A stretch of 64,000 bases of DNA from UBA4923 sp964606165 (GCA_964606165.1 CAZSFQ010000002.1:76049-140048); one strand, 5' to 3'. Positions 51,916-61,151 are shown, counted from the stretch's first letter. Numbers and translations: made by a program. The notes: generated by a model not told the origin, from the letters alone.

Positions 51916-53595
51916 ATGGACCAAAAACAGCTCACGATACAGCTTCGGGATATTCTACAGGTCGATTTGCTGCAGGGGGCGGAAGTCCTGGCCGGCCACA
52001 AAGGGCTCAGCAACAGCATCGTCTCTGTCAATGTCATGGAGGTCCCCGATATCATCGACTGGGTGAGGCCCGGCGAATTTCTTCTGACCACCGCCTTTAC
52101 CTTCAGCGATGACGTCATGGCCCTGGAGCGCCTGATCCCCGAACTCAAGGCCAAGCGCGTATGCGGCCTGGGCATCAAGACCCAGCGCTACATCAGCGAG
52201 GTGCCCGAGAGTGTCCTCCGTATCGCCAATGAGATCAATTTTCCCATCATCAAGGTCCCGCAGGACGTCCCTTACGGGGAGCTGATCAAGGAGATCTTCA
52301 ACCATATCATCGGCGAGCAGACCCGCCTTCTTTCCCGCATCAACGACTTCAACCATACGGTGCGTGAAATCATGCTGCGCCACGAGGGCATGCAGGCCAT
52401 CGCCGAACAGATTTACCTGGCAACCGGGGCCCCGGTCGCCATCAGCGATGACATTTTCCGCGATGTCCATTTTTACTGCCCCGACCCGGTCAAGGAGCGC
52501 CGGATTGAGGAGGATTACCGGGCCCTGACAGCCGCCGATTTCCTGAGGCGTGAGCACAAGCCCGAAAAGGACCGGAGTCTGGAAGTTATCAGTGACGGCA
52601 GCCTCAAACGCTATACCATTCCGATTTACTTTGACAATACCCATTACGGCAGCATCTTTATCTGGGATACGGACGGGACCCTGCGGCCCCAGGATCTTTT
52701 TGTCATTGAATCGACCTCCACCCTGATCGCCCTGGATATTCTCAACCGGACGACTTTGGTGGAGCGCGAGAATGTCCACCAGACCACCTTTCTGGAACAG
52801 CTTTTGAGTGAGGATCCCCATGAGCAGTCCAAGGCCATCGGCAGTGCTGGATTCTATCTCTTCCATCCCGATCTGCCCAGCCAGATCATCCTCCTGGCGG
52901 TCAATCACGGAAACCGCTTCCAGGCGGCAGCCGATCAGGGTCTGCTGGCCGAGAGCCTGAATACAACCCTGCTCAACCTGACCAACCGGATCAAGCGGGA
53001 GTACAAGGGTTATTTCCTGTCCACCCGCAAAAGTGACCGGGCCATCTTCCTGCTCCAATTCGAAAAAGAATGTCCCATCGAGGGCCGCCAGGAACTGGCT
53101 GACCAGTTTGTCGGGATCCTGCTCAGCTGCGTCGGTGAAAAAGAGATTGCCGGCCACACCTCCATCGGTGTCGGTTCCTGCGTGGCTTCCTACCGTGCCC
53201 TGCCGTCCAGCCTGCAGCAGGCGGAGCAGACGGTCCGGATCCTCCAGAGCCGGGGCGGCCAGGAACTTTCCGTTCTCTACTACGATGATCTGGGCCTGCT
53301 TCGGATTCTGGGACATCCCCTCCTTCGCGACGACGCCCTTGCCTATGCCGACGAGATTTTGAGTTCCCTCGAAGAGCATGACAGCTCACAGCGGGGCGAC
53401 CTGATCGAGACCATCCGGGCCTACTTCGCCTCGGGCGGCAACCTGAAGCGGGTTTCGGAACAGCTTTTTACCCACTACAATACGGTGATCTACCGGATCA
53501 ACCGGATCCGGGATGTTTACGGGATTGACCTGCGTGACCCGGAAACGGCCTTCAATTTCCAGCTGGCCCTGAAAATCAAGGAGCTGATCCAATGA
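51916..53595 (+). CDS. pucR: PucR-family purine catabolism regulator
   Basis: A 559-residue regulator. The N-terminal PucR domain (VLAGHKGLSNSIVSVNVMEVPDI) is followed by a long central sensor region and a C-terminal helix-turn-helix near residues 500-545 (GGNLKRVSEQLFTHYNTVIYRINRI). Family members control purine and ureide degradation genes. It is divergent from xdh and overlaps allH by 4 bases, so it likely controls both arms. I prefer the ATG at 51916 to upstream in-frame TTG/ATG codons because AAAGGGAC precedes it. Confidence 0.9.
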   Translation: MDQKQLTIQLRDILQVDLLQGAEVLAGHKGLSNSIVSVNVMEVPDIIDWVRPGEFLLTTAFTFSDDVMALERLIPELKAKRVCGLGIKTQRYISEVPESVLRIANEINFPIIKVPQDVPYGELIKEIFNHIIGEQTRLLSRINDFNHTVREIMLRHEGMQAIAEQIYLATGAPVAISDDIFRDVHFYCPDPVKERRIEEDYRALTAADFLRREHKPEKDRSLEVISDGSLKRYTIPIYFDNTHYGSIFIWDTDGTLRPQDLFVIESTSTLIALDILNRTTLVERENVHQTTFLEQLLSEDPHEQSKAIGSAGFYLFHPDLPSQIILLAVNHGNRFQAAADQGLLAESLNTTLLNLTNRIKREYKGYFLSTRKSDRAIFLLQFEKECPIEGRQELADQFVGILLSCVGEKEIAGHTSIGVGSCVASYRALPSSLQQAEQTVRILQSRGGQELSVLYYDDLGLLRILGHPLLRDDALAYADEILSSLEEHDSSQRGDLIETIRAYFASGGNLKRVSEQLFTHYNTVIYRINRIRDVYGIDLRDPETAFNFQLALKIKELIQ

Positions 53596-54551
53596 CAGAA
53601 CCAGGGCTCTATCAGGCCGACGTGATTTCATCCGGCTTGCGGGACCTGCTGGACCGGCAGGGGGATTTTGACCTGGTCGTTCACTCTGTTTTCAAAAGCG
53701 CGGCCAACCTGCTTTCGGCCAAGGGGACCCTGGTGACCCTGGCTTCCGCCGGCCGCGATCTCATGCCCATGGGCATGCTGGTCAGCCCCGGGCTGGCTCT
53801 GCAGGGAGGCCAGCGCCTCCGCTACAGGGAAGGCGTTTTTCACCTGTCCGGAGCAACCATCTCCACCCGGCAGGCCAAAGTCAGGCCGACTTTTCTGCCT
53901 GCGCCCCTTGAGCGCGATGAAAGGGGGCTGGCCGGAGGGCTCTCCCTGATCAAAAAGGTCCTGACAGAAAAGGACAGGGGGGGGATCGCCTCCCTGGCGG
54001 CTCTTATACCCGGAAAGGACGGCCCGGTCAGTGACGGACCGCTCAATCACTACTCTTCTTTTATCTTCCATGACCTGACTGCTTTTTTGGAGGCCCTGGG
54101 CGCGGGTGACTTCAAGCGGGCGGGGGAGCTGGCCCGCCGCCTGGTCGGTTTCGGCCCCGGCCTGACGCCCTCCTGTGACGATTTTCTCAGCGGGGTCCTG
54201 CTCAGCCTCTACTATGACGCCTCTTTCGGTCCTTGCCACCCGGAGACCGCCTCTTTTTTTGAACAAATCAAGGCCCTTGCCCGTGACAGGACAAGCCTGG
54301 TCAGCCGCCATATGCTCTGCCATGCGGCGGCAGGCCATGCCGGCACCCTTCACCTGGAGCTGCTGGAGGCCCTTGTCCAGGGTGACCTTGCCAAACTTGT
54401 TCCGCTCGCCCGCCGCCTTCTTTCTTTTGGCGCGTCGTCGGGCGCCGACTTTTTGCTGGGACTCTATTGCGCCCAGCTGCAGATGCCCCGCCAGGTCAAT
54501 TACCCGGCGAATCAAATCAATCAGGTCAGGGACAGGCGGCAAGCCTGCTGA
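53592..54551 (+). CDS. allH: DUF2877 protein, oxamate carbamoyltransferase subunit (AllH/YlbF-like)
   Basis: A 319-residue protein of the DUF2877 family, with the hallmark GFGPGLTPSCDDFLSG near residue 188 and a C-terminal GASSGADFLLG. In Escherichia coli the homologue YlbF acts with FdrA and YlbE in carbamoyl transfer from oxalurate to give oxamate and carbamoyl phosphate in anaerobic allantoin use. It overlaps pucR as ATGA and precedes allF by 29 bases. The role is taken from family and context. Confidence 0.82.
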   Translation: MTEPGLYQADVISSGLRDLLDRQGDFDLVVHSVFKSAANLLSAKGTLVTLASAGRDLMPMGMLVSPGLALQGGQRLRYREGVFHLSGATISTRQAKVRPTFLPAPLERDERGLAGGLSLIKKVLTEKDRGGIASLAALIPGKDGPVSDGPLNHYSSFIFHDLTAFLEALGAGDFKRAGELARRLVGFGPGLTPSCDDFLSGVLLSLYYDASFGPCHPETASFFEQIKALARDRTSLVSRHMLCHAAAGHAGTLHLELLEALVQGDLAKLVPLARRLLSFGASSGADFLLGLYCAQLQMPRQVNYPANQINQVRDRRQAC

Positions 54552-54580
54552 CCACAATGACAGGATAAAGGAGTTAATTC

Positions 54581-56134
54581 ATGGTAAAAACCATTGTCAG
54601 GGAAAATGCCTATTACGATTCCGTCACCCTCATGCTGATCTCGCGTGAGATGAAAAAACTGGAGGGGGTGGAGGAGGTTCTTGTCGGCATGGGCACCGAC
54701 CTGAATCTGGATCTGGTAAAAATGCTGGATATGTTTGTGCCTGAACTCGAGCAGGTGACGCCCAACGATCTTTTCATCGCGGCCAAATTCGATGAGGCCA
54801 GGGTGACCATGGAGGACCTGGTCGCCTCTTTTGAGGAGCAGTTGAACCGCAAAAAGGAAGCGCATGCGGGTGACTACCAGCCGCCGACGCTTCGCTCCGC
54901 CCTCAACCACCTGCCGGGCGCCAATCTGGTGCAGATTTCGATTCCCGGCCAGTACGCGGCCAGGGAAGCGGAAAACGCCTTGAATGAAGGGCTCCATGTC
55001 ATGCTCTTTTCCGACAATGTGGCTGTGGAGGACGAGCTGCGCCTGAAAAAGCTGGCCGTGGACAAGGGCCTGCTCATGATGGGTCCCGACTGCGGGACGG
55101 CCATCATCAACGGCGTGCCGCTTTGCTTTGCCAATGCGGTCCGGCGGGGCAGGATCGGCCTGGTCGGGGCGTCGGGGACTGGGACCCAGGAGATTACGGT
55201 CCGGATCCACCAGCTGGGTGAGGGCTTGTCCCAGGTGATCGGGACCGGCGGCCGCGACCTGAAAGAGGAGATCGGCGGCCTCATGATGATCCAGGGGATC
55301 CAGGCCCTGATCGAGGATCCGGAAACAGAGGTCCTGGTCCTGGTGTCCAAGCCGCCTGCCCCCTCGGTCGAAAAAAAGATCTATGAACTGGCGGCCACCT
55401 CCAAAAAGCCGGTCGTCATCGATTTCATCGGCGGCCAGGCCCAGGGAGCCAGGGAGGCCGGCGCCTATTCCTGCGTCAGCCTGGAAGACGCCGCCAGAAA
55501 AGCGGTCGCCCTGGCCCGCAAGGAGACCCCTGTGGATTTTGACGGCTTTGACGCGTCCGAACAAGCCATCGGCCAGCTGGTCGAAGAGGCGGTCAAAACC
55601 CTGGGGCCGGACCAGAAATACCTGAGGGCCTTTTACACGGGCGGCACCCTGGCCGATGAGGCCATCCAGTACCTGGGCGCCCACCACGCGGTCTATTCCA
55701 ATATTCCGCTGACGCCCGACCGCTCCATGGAGCATCTGGAGGGCAAAGCCGGCCACATCTGCCTGGATCTGGGCGAAGATCAGTTCACCCGCGGCCGTCC
55801 CCACCCCATGATCGACCCCATGACACGGACGGAGTTTTTCGATTCACATATCGATGAAAAAACGGCCCTGGTCCTGGTCGATGTGGTCCTGGGCTATGGT
55901 TCCCATGAGGATCCTGCCGGCGCCGTGGCCGATTCGGTGAGAAAGGCGCGGGAGGAGCTGAAAAAATCAGGCAGGGATCTGGTTGCTGTCGCCTCGGTTA
56001 CCGGGACGGACCAGGATCCCCAGGATCTCAAGCAATCGATCGCGAGCCTGGAAGGGGCCGGCGTCATTGTCATGCCGTCCAACGCCCAGGCAGTCCGCCT
56101 GACCGGCCGCATCATGCAGGCCGCGGGCCTGTAG
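54581..56134 (+). CDS. allF: FdrA-family protein, oxamate carbamoyltransferase subunit (AllF-like)
   Basis: A 517-residue protein of the succinyl-CoA-synthetase-like superfamily. It has a CoA-ligase-type fold with GPDCGTAIINGVPLCFANAV, GASGTGTQE and GTGGRDLKEEIGG near residues 165-235. FdrA is the catalytic-type partner of AllG/AllH in the allantoin-to-oxamate step. Its start has AAAGGAG upstream. It is followed after 15 bases by the short gene at 56150. Confidence 0.88.
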   Translation: MVKTIVRENAYYDSVTLMLISREMKKLEGVEEVLVGMGTDLNLDLVKMLDMFVPELEQVTPNDLFIAAKFDEARVTMEDLVASFEEQLNRKKEAHAGDYQPPTLRSALNHLPGANLVQISIPGQYAAREAENALNEGLHVMLFSDNVAVEDELRLKKLAVDKGLLMMGPDCGTAIINGVPLCFANAVRRGRIGLVGASGTGTQEITVRIHQLGEGLSQVIGTGGRDLKEEIGGLMMIQGIQALIEDPETEVLVLVSKPPAPSVEKKIYELAATSKKPVVIDFIGGQAQGAREAGAYSCVSLEDAARKAVALARKETPVDFDGFDASEQAIGQLVEEAVKTLGPDQKYLRAFYTGGTLADEAIQYLGAHHAVYSNIPLTPDRSMEHLEGKAGHICLDLGEDQFTRGRPHPMIDPMTRTEFFDSHIDEKTALVLVDVVLGYGSHEDPAGAVADSVRKAREELKKSGRDLVAVASVTGTDQDPQDLKQSIASLEGAGVIVMPSNAQAVRLTGRIMQAAGL

Positions 56135-56149
56135 GGAAGGGAGGCAGAA

Positions 56150-56326
56150 ATGTCAGTCAGCGATTTGTTTAAACAGGAACTGAAGGTTGTCAACATGGGG
56201 CTGGAATCTTTTTACACCGACCTTCGAAACCAGAAGGTGCCAACCATCCAGGTCCAGTGGAAACCGGCGGCGGGGGGTGACCGCAAGATGGCCTCCCTGC
56301 TCGACCGTTTGAAACGCTCACAATAA
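56150..56326 (+). CDS. 58-residue stand-alone AllG N-terminal segment
   Basis: A 58-residue protein between allF and allG, with LKVVNMGLESFYTDL and a VQWKPAAGGDRK segment. I recognise this as the short leading domain normally fused to DUF1116 (YlbE/AllG) proteins, or attached to FdrA, in other genomes. It is in a different frame from the next gene, has its own GGGAGG site, and the next gene has its own AAGGAGAG site. It therefore looks like a real split subunit and not a sequencing frameshift. It is too short for most gene callers. Confidence 0.75.
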   Translation: MSVSDLFKQELKVVNMGLESFYTDLRNQKVPTIQVQWKPAAGGDRKMASLLDRLKRSQ

Positions 56327-56360
56327 CTTAAATAGGAAAGTATAGAAAGAAGGAGAGATC

Positions 56361-57620
56361 ATGCAGTTTATTGAAGAAGCCAACAAAAAGGCGCTGGAGA
56401 TCATCCAAAAGGCCCAGCCAACCCTGGTCGGGATGGGGATCGCCGGGGATGTGGTGCCGGGCATGCATAAGCACCTGATCATGCACGCAGGCCCGCCCAT
56501 CACCTGGGACAGGATGTCGGGCCCGCTGCGCGGCGCGGTCATCGGAGCCCTGCTCTATGAGGGACTGGCCCAGACACCGGAGGAGGCCGAAAAGCTGGCC
56601 GCGTCCGGGGAGATTGAGTTCGATCCCTGTCACCACCACAATGCCGTCGGCCCCATGGCCGGTGTCGTCACGGCCTCCATGCCGGTCTTTATCATTGAGA
56701 ACAAGACAGCGGGCAATTTTGCCTACTGCACGCAAAATGAGGGACTGGGCCAGGTCCTGCGCTTCGGCGCCTACAGCCCCCCGGTGATTAAGCACCTGAA
56801 ATGGATGGAGAAGACCCTCTATCCCATTCTCAAGGAAGCCCTGGAGATTCACGGGCCCATCGACCTGAAGAACCTGATGGCGCAGTCGGTCCAGATGGGA
56901 GATGAAGTCCACAACCGCAACAAGGCCACCACCTCTCTTTTCATCCGCGAGATGGCGTCCAGCATTGTCAAGACCAAGGCTTCCAGGGAAGACCAGGCCA
57001 GGGTGCTCGACTTTTTGAACTCCAATGACCATTTTGCCCTCAACCTCTCCATGCCCGCCTCCAAGGCGACCATGGATCCGGCCGGCCAGGTCAGGCATTC
57101 TTCGGTGGTCTATACCATGGCCCGCAACGGCACCGACTTCGGCATCCGGGTCGCGGCCCTGGGCGACCGCTGGTTTACGGCCCCGGCCGAGATCATCGAC
57201 GGGCTCTACTTCCCCGGCTACAGCACGGAGGACGCCAACCCCGACATCGGGGACTCCTGCATCACGGAGACCATGGGCATCGGCGGCTTTTCCATGGCGA
57301 CGGCCCCGGCCATCGTCCAGTTTGTCGGAGGCACGCCCCAGGACGCCGTCAACTACACGACTCAGATGTACGAGATTACCCTGGCGGAAAGCGACAGCTA
57401 CAAGCTGCCGCCCATGAACTTCCGGGGAGCGCCGACCGGCATCGATATCCGCCTGGTCATTGAGACGCAGATCCTGCCGGTCATCAATACGGGCATCGCC
57501 CATAAGAAAGCGGGGATCGGCCAGGTTGGCGCCGGTGTCGTCCACCCGCCCATGAAGTGTTTTGAAGACGCTTTTGAAGCCTATGTCGGCCTCCTCGATG
57601 ATGAGGGCCTTCTGGGATAA
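56361..57620 (+). CDS. allG: DUF1116 protein, oxamate carbamoyltransferase subunit (AllG/YlbE-like)
   Basis: A 419-residue protein of the DUF1116 family, with HAGPPITWDRM near residue 40, RGAVIGALLYEG, CHHHNAVGPMAGV and GIGGFSMATAPAIV. It is the third subunit of the FdrA-dependent carbamoyltransferase. The usual N-terminal lead-in of the family is encoded separately at 56150. It lies 34 bases after that gene and 50 bases before the cyclase-family gene. Confidence 0.88.
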   Translation: MQFIEEANKKALEIIQKAQPTLVGMGIAGDVVPGMHKHLIMHAGPPITWDRMSGPLRGAVIGALLYEGLAQTPEEAEKLAASGEIEFDPCHHHNAVGPMAGVVTASMPVFIIENKTAGNFAYCTQNEGLGQVLRFGAYSPPVIKHLKWMEKTLYPILKEALEIHGPIDLKNLMAQSVQMGDEVHNRNKATTSLFIREMASSIVKTKASREDQARVLDFLNSNDHFALNLSMPASKATMDPAGQVRHSSVVYTMARNGTDFGIRVAALGDRWFTAPAEIIDGLYFPGYSTEDANPDIGDSCITETMGIGGFSMATAPAIVQFVGGTPQDAVNYTTQMYEITLAESDSYKLPPMNFRGAPTGIDIRLVIETQILPVINTGIAHKKAGIGQVGAGVVHPPMKCFEDAFEAYVGLLDDEGLLG

Positions 57621-57670
57621 AAGCGTATAATAAAATGTGAAAAAACCAGTAAAGAAAATGGAGGAATATC

Positions 57671-58468
57671 ATGATCAAGAACTGGGACAAAGTGAAGGTT
57701 TATGACCTTTCAATCAACACAAGCCACCTGACCCCGCCCTGGCCCACCTACGAGCCTTTGCAGGTCAAATTCTTCAAGCGCCTGGCGCCCAACGGGGCCA
57801 ACGGCATGCTGATCACGACCTCGAACCATGTCGGCACGCACCTGGACGGGCCGCTGCACTTTGATACAGCCGGCCGCGACATCGCCTCCCTGGAGATGGA
57901 CAAGCTGGTCGGGCCCGGTGTGGTCGTCGACCTGTCGGACATCACCGAGGACTGGTCCATCTACACCCCCCAGGACATCATGGACCGGGTCGAGGTGAAA
58001 AAAGGTGACATCATCTTCATCAGCACCGGCTACCATAAGTACGGCTTTGATCAGCCCGAGGCCGATGAGCGCCGCTACATGCTCCGCCACCCCGGCCCGT
58101 CGCTGGATTTCATCCCCTGGCTGAAGGAGATGGAGATCAAGTACATCGCCGTTGACTGCGGCTCGGCCGACCACCCCATGAACACCAAGATCCGCGACTG
58201 GGAGCCCCAGGAAGCGGCGGCCTGTGACGCCTACATGAGGAAGCGCTACGGCAAGGGCCTGAACGAGATCTACCCCTGGCCCGATGTCTACCAGGGCATG
58301 CACATCCAGCTCTTCCCCCAGCCCGACGAGATCATTCACGTCGAGTGCATCGGCGGTGAGATTGACAAGGTGCTCAACAAGCGCCTGATCCTGGGAACCT
58401 TCCCCTGGAAGTTCCAGTACGGCGAATCGGCTTTTTGCCGCTGTGTCGCCTTTGAGGAAGTCGACTAA
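57671..58468 (+). CDS. Cyclase-family metal-dependent hydrolase
   Basis: A 265-residue protein of the PF04199 family, which includes kynurenine formamidase and isatin hydrolase. The metal-binding motif HVGTHLDGPLHF is near residues 55-66, and DCGSADHP is near 159. Members hydrolyse amide bonds, often in rings, with Mn2+ or Zn2+. Its place directly after allG suggests an amide step of ureide breakdown, but the substrate is unknown. The ATG follows GGAGG. Confidence 0.85.
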   Translation: MIKNWDKVKVYDLSINTSHLTPPWPTYEPLQVKFFKRLAPNGANGMLITTSNHVGTHLDGPLHFDTAGRDIASLEMDKLVGPGVVVDLSDITEDWSIYTPQDIMDRVEVKKGDIIFISTGYHKYGFDQPEADERRYMLRHPGPSLDFIPWLKEMEIKYIAVDCGSADHPMNTKIRDWEPQEAAACDAYMRKRYGKGLNEIYPWPDVYQGMHIQLFPQPDEIIHVECIGGEIDKVLNKRLILGTFPWKFQYGESAFCRCVAFEEVD

Positions 58469-58515
58469 AGAGACAAGGCCCTTTTGAGGGCGTGAATTCT
58501 TTCTCCTTTGTTGAC

Positions 58516-58548
58516 GCCCCCCGCGCATTCTTCAGCGCGGGGGGCTTT
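58516..58548 (+). terminator. Rho-independent terminator after the cyclase gene
   Basis: GCCCCCCGCGC (58516-58526) and GCGCGGGGGGC (58535-58545) form a perfect 11-base-pair stem with an 8-base loop, followed by TTTC. The AEC gene starts 19 bases later, so read-through or a hidden promoter must serve it. Confidence 0.8.
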
Positions 58549-58566
58549 CAAAAATGAAGGCCGCTC

Positions 58567-59505
58567 ATGACCGTTCTCGTTGAAACCTTTGAACAGCTTT
58601 TCCCCCTTTATTTCTTTATCTTGCTGGGGGCCCTGCTCCGCAAGACCAAAATCTTCCCGGAGTCCATGAGCCAGCCGCTCAACCGGCTTGTCTTCATCGT
58701 CTTTATCTCCACCGCTCTTTTTATCAGCACCTACGACACCAACCTGGCTGAGGCCGCTGACCTCAAGGCCATACTCTTTGCCGTTCTGGCCGTACTGGCC
58801 CTGGCTGCCGGCGGCCTGCTTTTTGCCGCAAAGAGAATCAAGTCGCGGGCAAGGGCGGCGGTCATCGCCCAAACTGCCTACCGGTCCAATTTCAATTTGC
58901 ACGGCCTGATCTACGGCACCCTGCTCTTCGGCGCGGCCCGGATCGGGGTGACCAGCCTGCTGATCGCGGTTACCGTGCCCCTTTTCAATGTCCTGTCGGT
59001 CTTCATATTCGCCTTCATGACGGGGGATAAGCCGACCCCCCGGGCCATCCTGGGCAAGCTGGCCACCAATCCCATCATCATCGCTGTCCTCCTGGCCTTG
59101 TTTTTCCAGCTGACCTCATGGGAACTGCCCGGCCTTGTCTATCTGCCGCTCAATCAAATCGCCCAGGCCGCGGGGCCCCTTGCCCTCATGGCGGCCGGCG
59201 CCTCACTGACCTTCCAGGGCCTGAAAAAAAACAGGTCCCTGATCGTCACGGGTTCGGTCATGCGGCTGATCCTGGCCCCTCTTCTTCTCCTTCCCCCGGC
59301 CCTGCTTTTGGGCTTTCGGGACATCACGCTCCTGTCCCTGCTGGTATGTTTGGGCGGCCCGGTGGCCAGCCCTCTGCCGCCCATGGCCTATGAGATGGGC
59401 GGGGACGGGGAGCTGGCCTCCCAGCTGGTGGCGGTCACCTCACTTTTTTCCCTTTTTACCCTCCACGCCTTCATCCTGTTCCTGCGTTTTGCCGGCTTTC
59501 TATGA
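58567..59505 (+). CDS. AEC-family transporter
   Basis: A 312-residue auxin efflux carrier-type membrane protein with about ten hydrophobic segments. It has the N-terminal FILLGALLRKTKIFPE and the TAYRSNFNLHGLIYGT segment with the mid-protein Asn. Bacterial members move organic acids such as malate and malonate. It lies after the ureide genes, separated by a terminator, and could export oxamate or import a dicarboxylate; neither can be chosen from sequence. Confidence 0.85.
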   Translation: MTVLVETFEQLFPLYFFILLGALLRKTKIFPESMSQPLNRLVFIVFISTALFISTYDTNLAEAADLKAILFAVLAVLALAAGGLLFAAKRIKSRARAAVIAQTAYRSNFNLHGLIYGTLLFGAARIGVTSLLIAVTVPLFNVLSVFIFAFMTGDKPTPRAILGKLATNPIIIAVLLALFFQLTSWELPGLVYLPLNQIAQAAGPLALMAAGASLTFQGLKKNRSLIVTGSVMRLILAPLLLLPPALLLGFRDITLLSLLVCLGGPVASPLPPMAYEMGGDGELASQLVAVTSLFSLFTLHAFILFLRFAGFL

Positions 59506-59583
59506 CACTGCCAACTGCCGGAAACCAGGTCAAATAAATGGGTCATATTTGTGTACGCTAAACAAAAGAATGTGAAGTTTCCC

Positions 59584-59611
59584 TTGAATTAGTACGCTTT
59601 TACGCTATAAT
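59584..59611 (+). promoter_or_regulatory. Promoter of the uracil permease gene
   Basis: TTGAAT (59584-59589) and TATAAT (59606-59611) are 16 bases apart. It gives a leader of about 165 bases before the start at 59784. Confidence 0.65.
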
Positions 59612-59632
59612 CAAGGGCAGCAGCCCGCTGAT

Positions 59633-59661
59633 CCTGTAAAGTTTGCTAATGCAATCACAGG
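59633..59661 (+). promoter_or_regulatory. Two-part hairpin in the uracil permease leader
   Basis: CCTGT pairs with ACAGG, and inside it TTGC-TAAT-GCAA forms a second stem. No uracil- or purine-sensing leader family that I know is matched. It may be a regulatory structure; no terminator follows it before the gene. Confidence 0.4.
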
Positions 59662-59783
59662 GGTCCGTGTGGTAGGATTTGGTAAAATAATAAGAAGCCA
59701 TCTGCAAAGGAGCTTGGCGGCAATTGCGCCAGGCATCCGGATCGCATGAAGAGGACAAGCTTATTATGAGAGGAGATGAACGA

Positions 59784-61118
59784 ATGGCAAAAGAGAAATC
59801 AAAGCTGGGCGTTGAGCCTGTCTACGATGTCAGAGAACTGGGCATTCCAAGAACTCTGGTGTTGGGCGTACAGCATTTATTTGCGATGTTCGGCGCCACC
59901 ATCCTGGTTCCCATTTTAACTGGCCTGCCCGTCTCGACAGCCCTGCTGACAGCCGGCGTCGGGACCCTGTTTTTCCACCTAGTCACAGGAGGCAGAGTAC
60001 CCGCCTTCCTGGGCTCATCCTTCGCCTTTATTGCAGGCTACCTGCATGTGGGGCAGAATGATCCCGCCAAACTGCCTTACGCGTGCGGCGGTGTTTTTGT
60101 CGCCGGTTTCGTGTATGTAATCGTGGCTGGCATCATCCGGCTGGTCGGCCCCAAGCGCGTTATGCGCTTCTTCCCGCCTGTTGTCACGGGCCCGGTCATC
60201 ATGCTGATCGGACTTATTTTGTCCCCCGTTGCCATCAGCGGCATCATGGCGCCGATTGAAACTGCCAAGGGTGTCCTGCCCGGCGGAGTCAACTGGCTGA
60301 TCGCCCTGGCGTCGATTGTGACCATCATTGTCTGCAACCTCTGGGGCAGAGGCATGCTGAAGATCGTCCCCATCCTGATGGGTGTCATCGCCGGCTATGT
60401 CGTGGCGGTCCTCTTCGGTGTGGTTGACTTCTCGGCGCTCAAGGGTGTCGGCGTTGTCGGCCTCCCGGTGACTGCGTCCCAGATCATGAAGTTTGATGTG
60501 AGCGCCATCATCACCATTGTGCCGATTGCGCTGGCCACCATGATGGAGCACGTTGGCGATATTGTCGCCATCTCCGCCACGGTGGGCAAAAACTACATCG
60601 CCAAACCCGGCCTCCACCGCACCCTGATCGGTGACGGTGTGGCAACCAGCCTGGCCTCCATCGTCGGCGGCCCCGCCAACACCACCTATGGTGAGAATAC
60701 GGGCGTTCTGGTTCTGACCCGCGTCTATGACCCCCGTGTCATGCAGATCGCGGCCGTCATGGCCATTGTCGCCAGCTTCATCCCTGTCGTCGGCGGAGCC
60801 ATCGGCTCCATCCCCGGCGTGGTCATCGGCGGCGTGTCTTTCATCCTCTATGGTATGATCACCGCCATCGGCGTCCGCAACATGGTTGAGAACCAGGTCG
60901 ACCTGACCAATACCCGCAACCTGATCGTCGCGGCCGTCATCCTGGTCTCCGGCCTTGGCTTCGACATCGTCGGCGGCCTGACCTTCCCGGTCGGCGCGAC
61001 CGAGATCAACCTGTCGGGTCTGGCCATCGCGGCCCTCCTGGGTATCATCCTGAACGCCGTCCTGCCTGGCAAGGACTATGAGTTCAGTGAAGACGCGGGT
61101 GAGGCAGAGCACAAATAA
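59784..61118 (+). CDS. uraA: NCS2-family uracil permease
   Basis: A 444-residue nucleobase:cation symporter with about twelve to fourteen hydrophobic segments. FLGSSFAFIAGY and PANTTYGENTGVLVLTR are present. The TYGEN signature is that of the uracil (UraA) branch; xanthine permeases usually read TFAQN here. It imports uracil with H+ or Na+. The ATG at 59784 follows GAGAGGAG; upstream in-frame starts lie in the leader. It has its own promoter and terminator. Confidence 0.9.
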   Translation: MAKEKSKLGVEPVYDVRELGIPRTLVLGVQHLFAMFGATILVPILTGLPVSTALLTAGVGTLFFHLVTGGRVPAFLGSSFAFIAGYLHVGQNDPAKLPYACGGVFVAGFVYVIVAGIIRLVGPKRVMRFFPPVVTGPVIMLIGLILSPVAISGIMAPIETAKGVLPGGVNWLIALASIVTIIVCNLWGRGMLKIVPILMGVIAGYVVAVLFGVVDFSALKGVGVVGLPVTASQIMKFDVSAIITIVPIALATMMEHVGDIVAISATVGKNYIAKPGLHRTLIGDGVATSLASIVGGPANTTYGENTGVLVLTRVYDPRVMQIAAVMAIVASFIPVVGGAIGSIPGVVIGGVSFILYGMITAIGVRNMVENQVDLTNTRNLIVAAVILVSGLGFDIVGGLTFPVGATEINLSGLAIAALLGIILNAVLPGKDYEFSEDAGEAEHK

Positions 61119-61151
61119 AATCAAACAGCTGTTTAACCATTTGTTTGACCA

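Noticed and set aside
51955..53379. A 474-residue minus-strand frame
   Set aside because: It mirrors pucR, which has a recognisable PucR domain and helix-turn-helix.
54521..57545. Two minus-strand frames of over 400 residues
   Set aside because: They are shadows of allF and allG in GC-rich sequence and lack recognisable domains.
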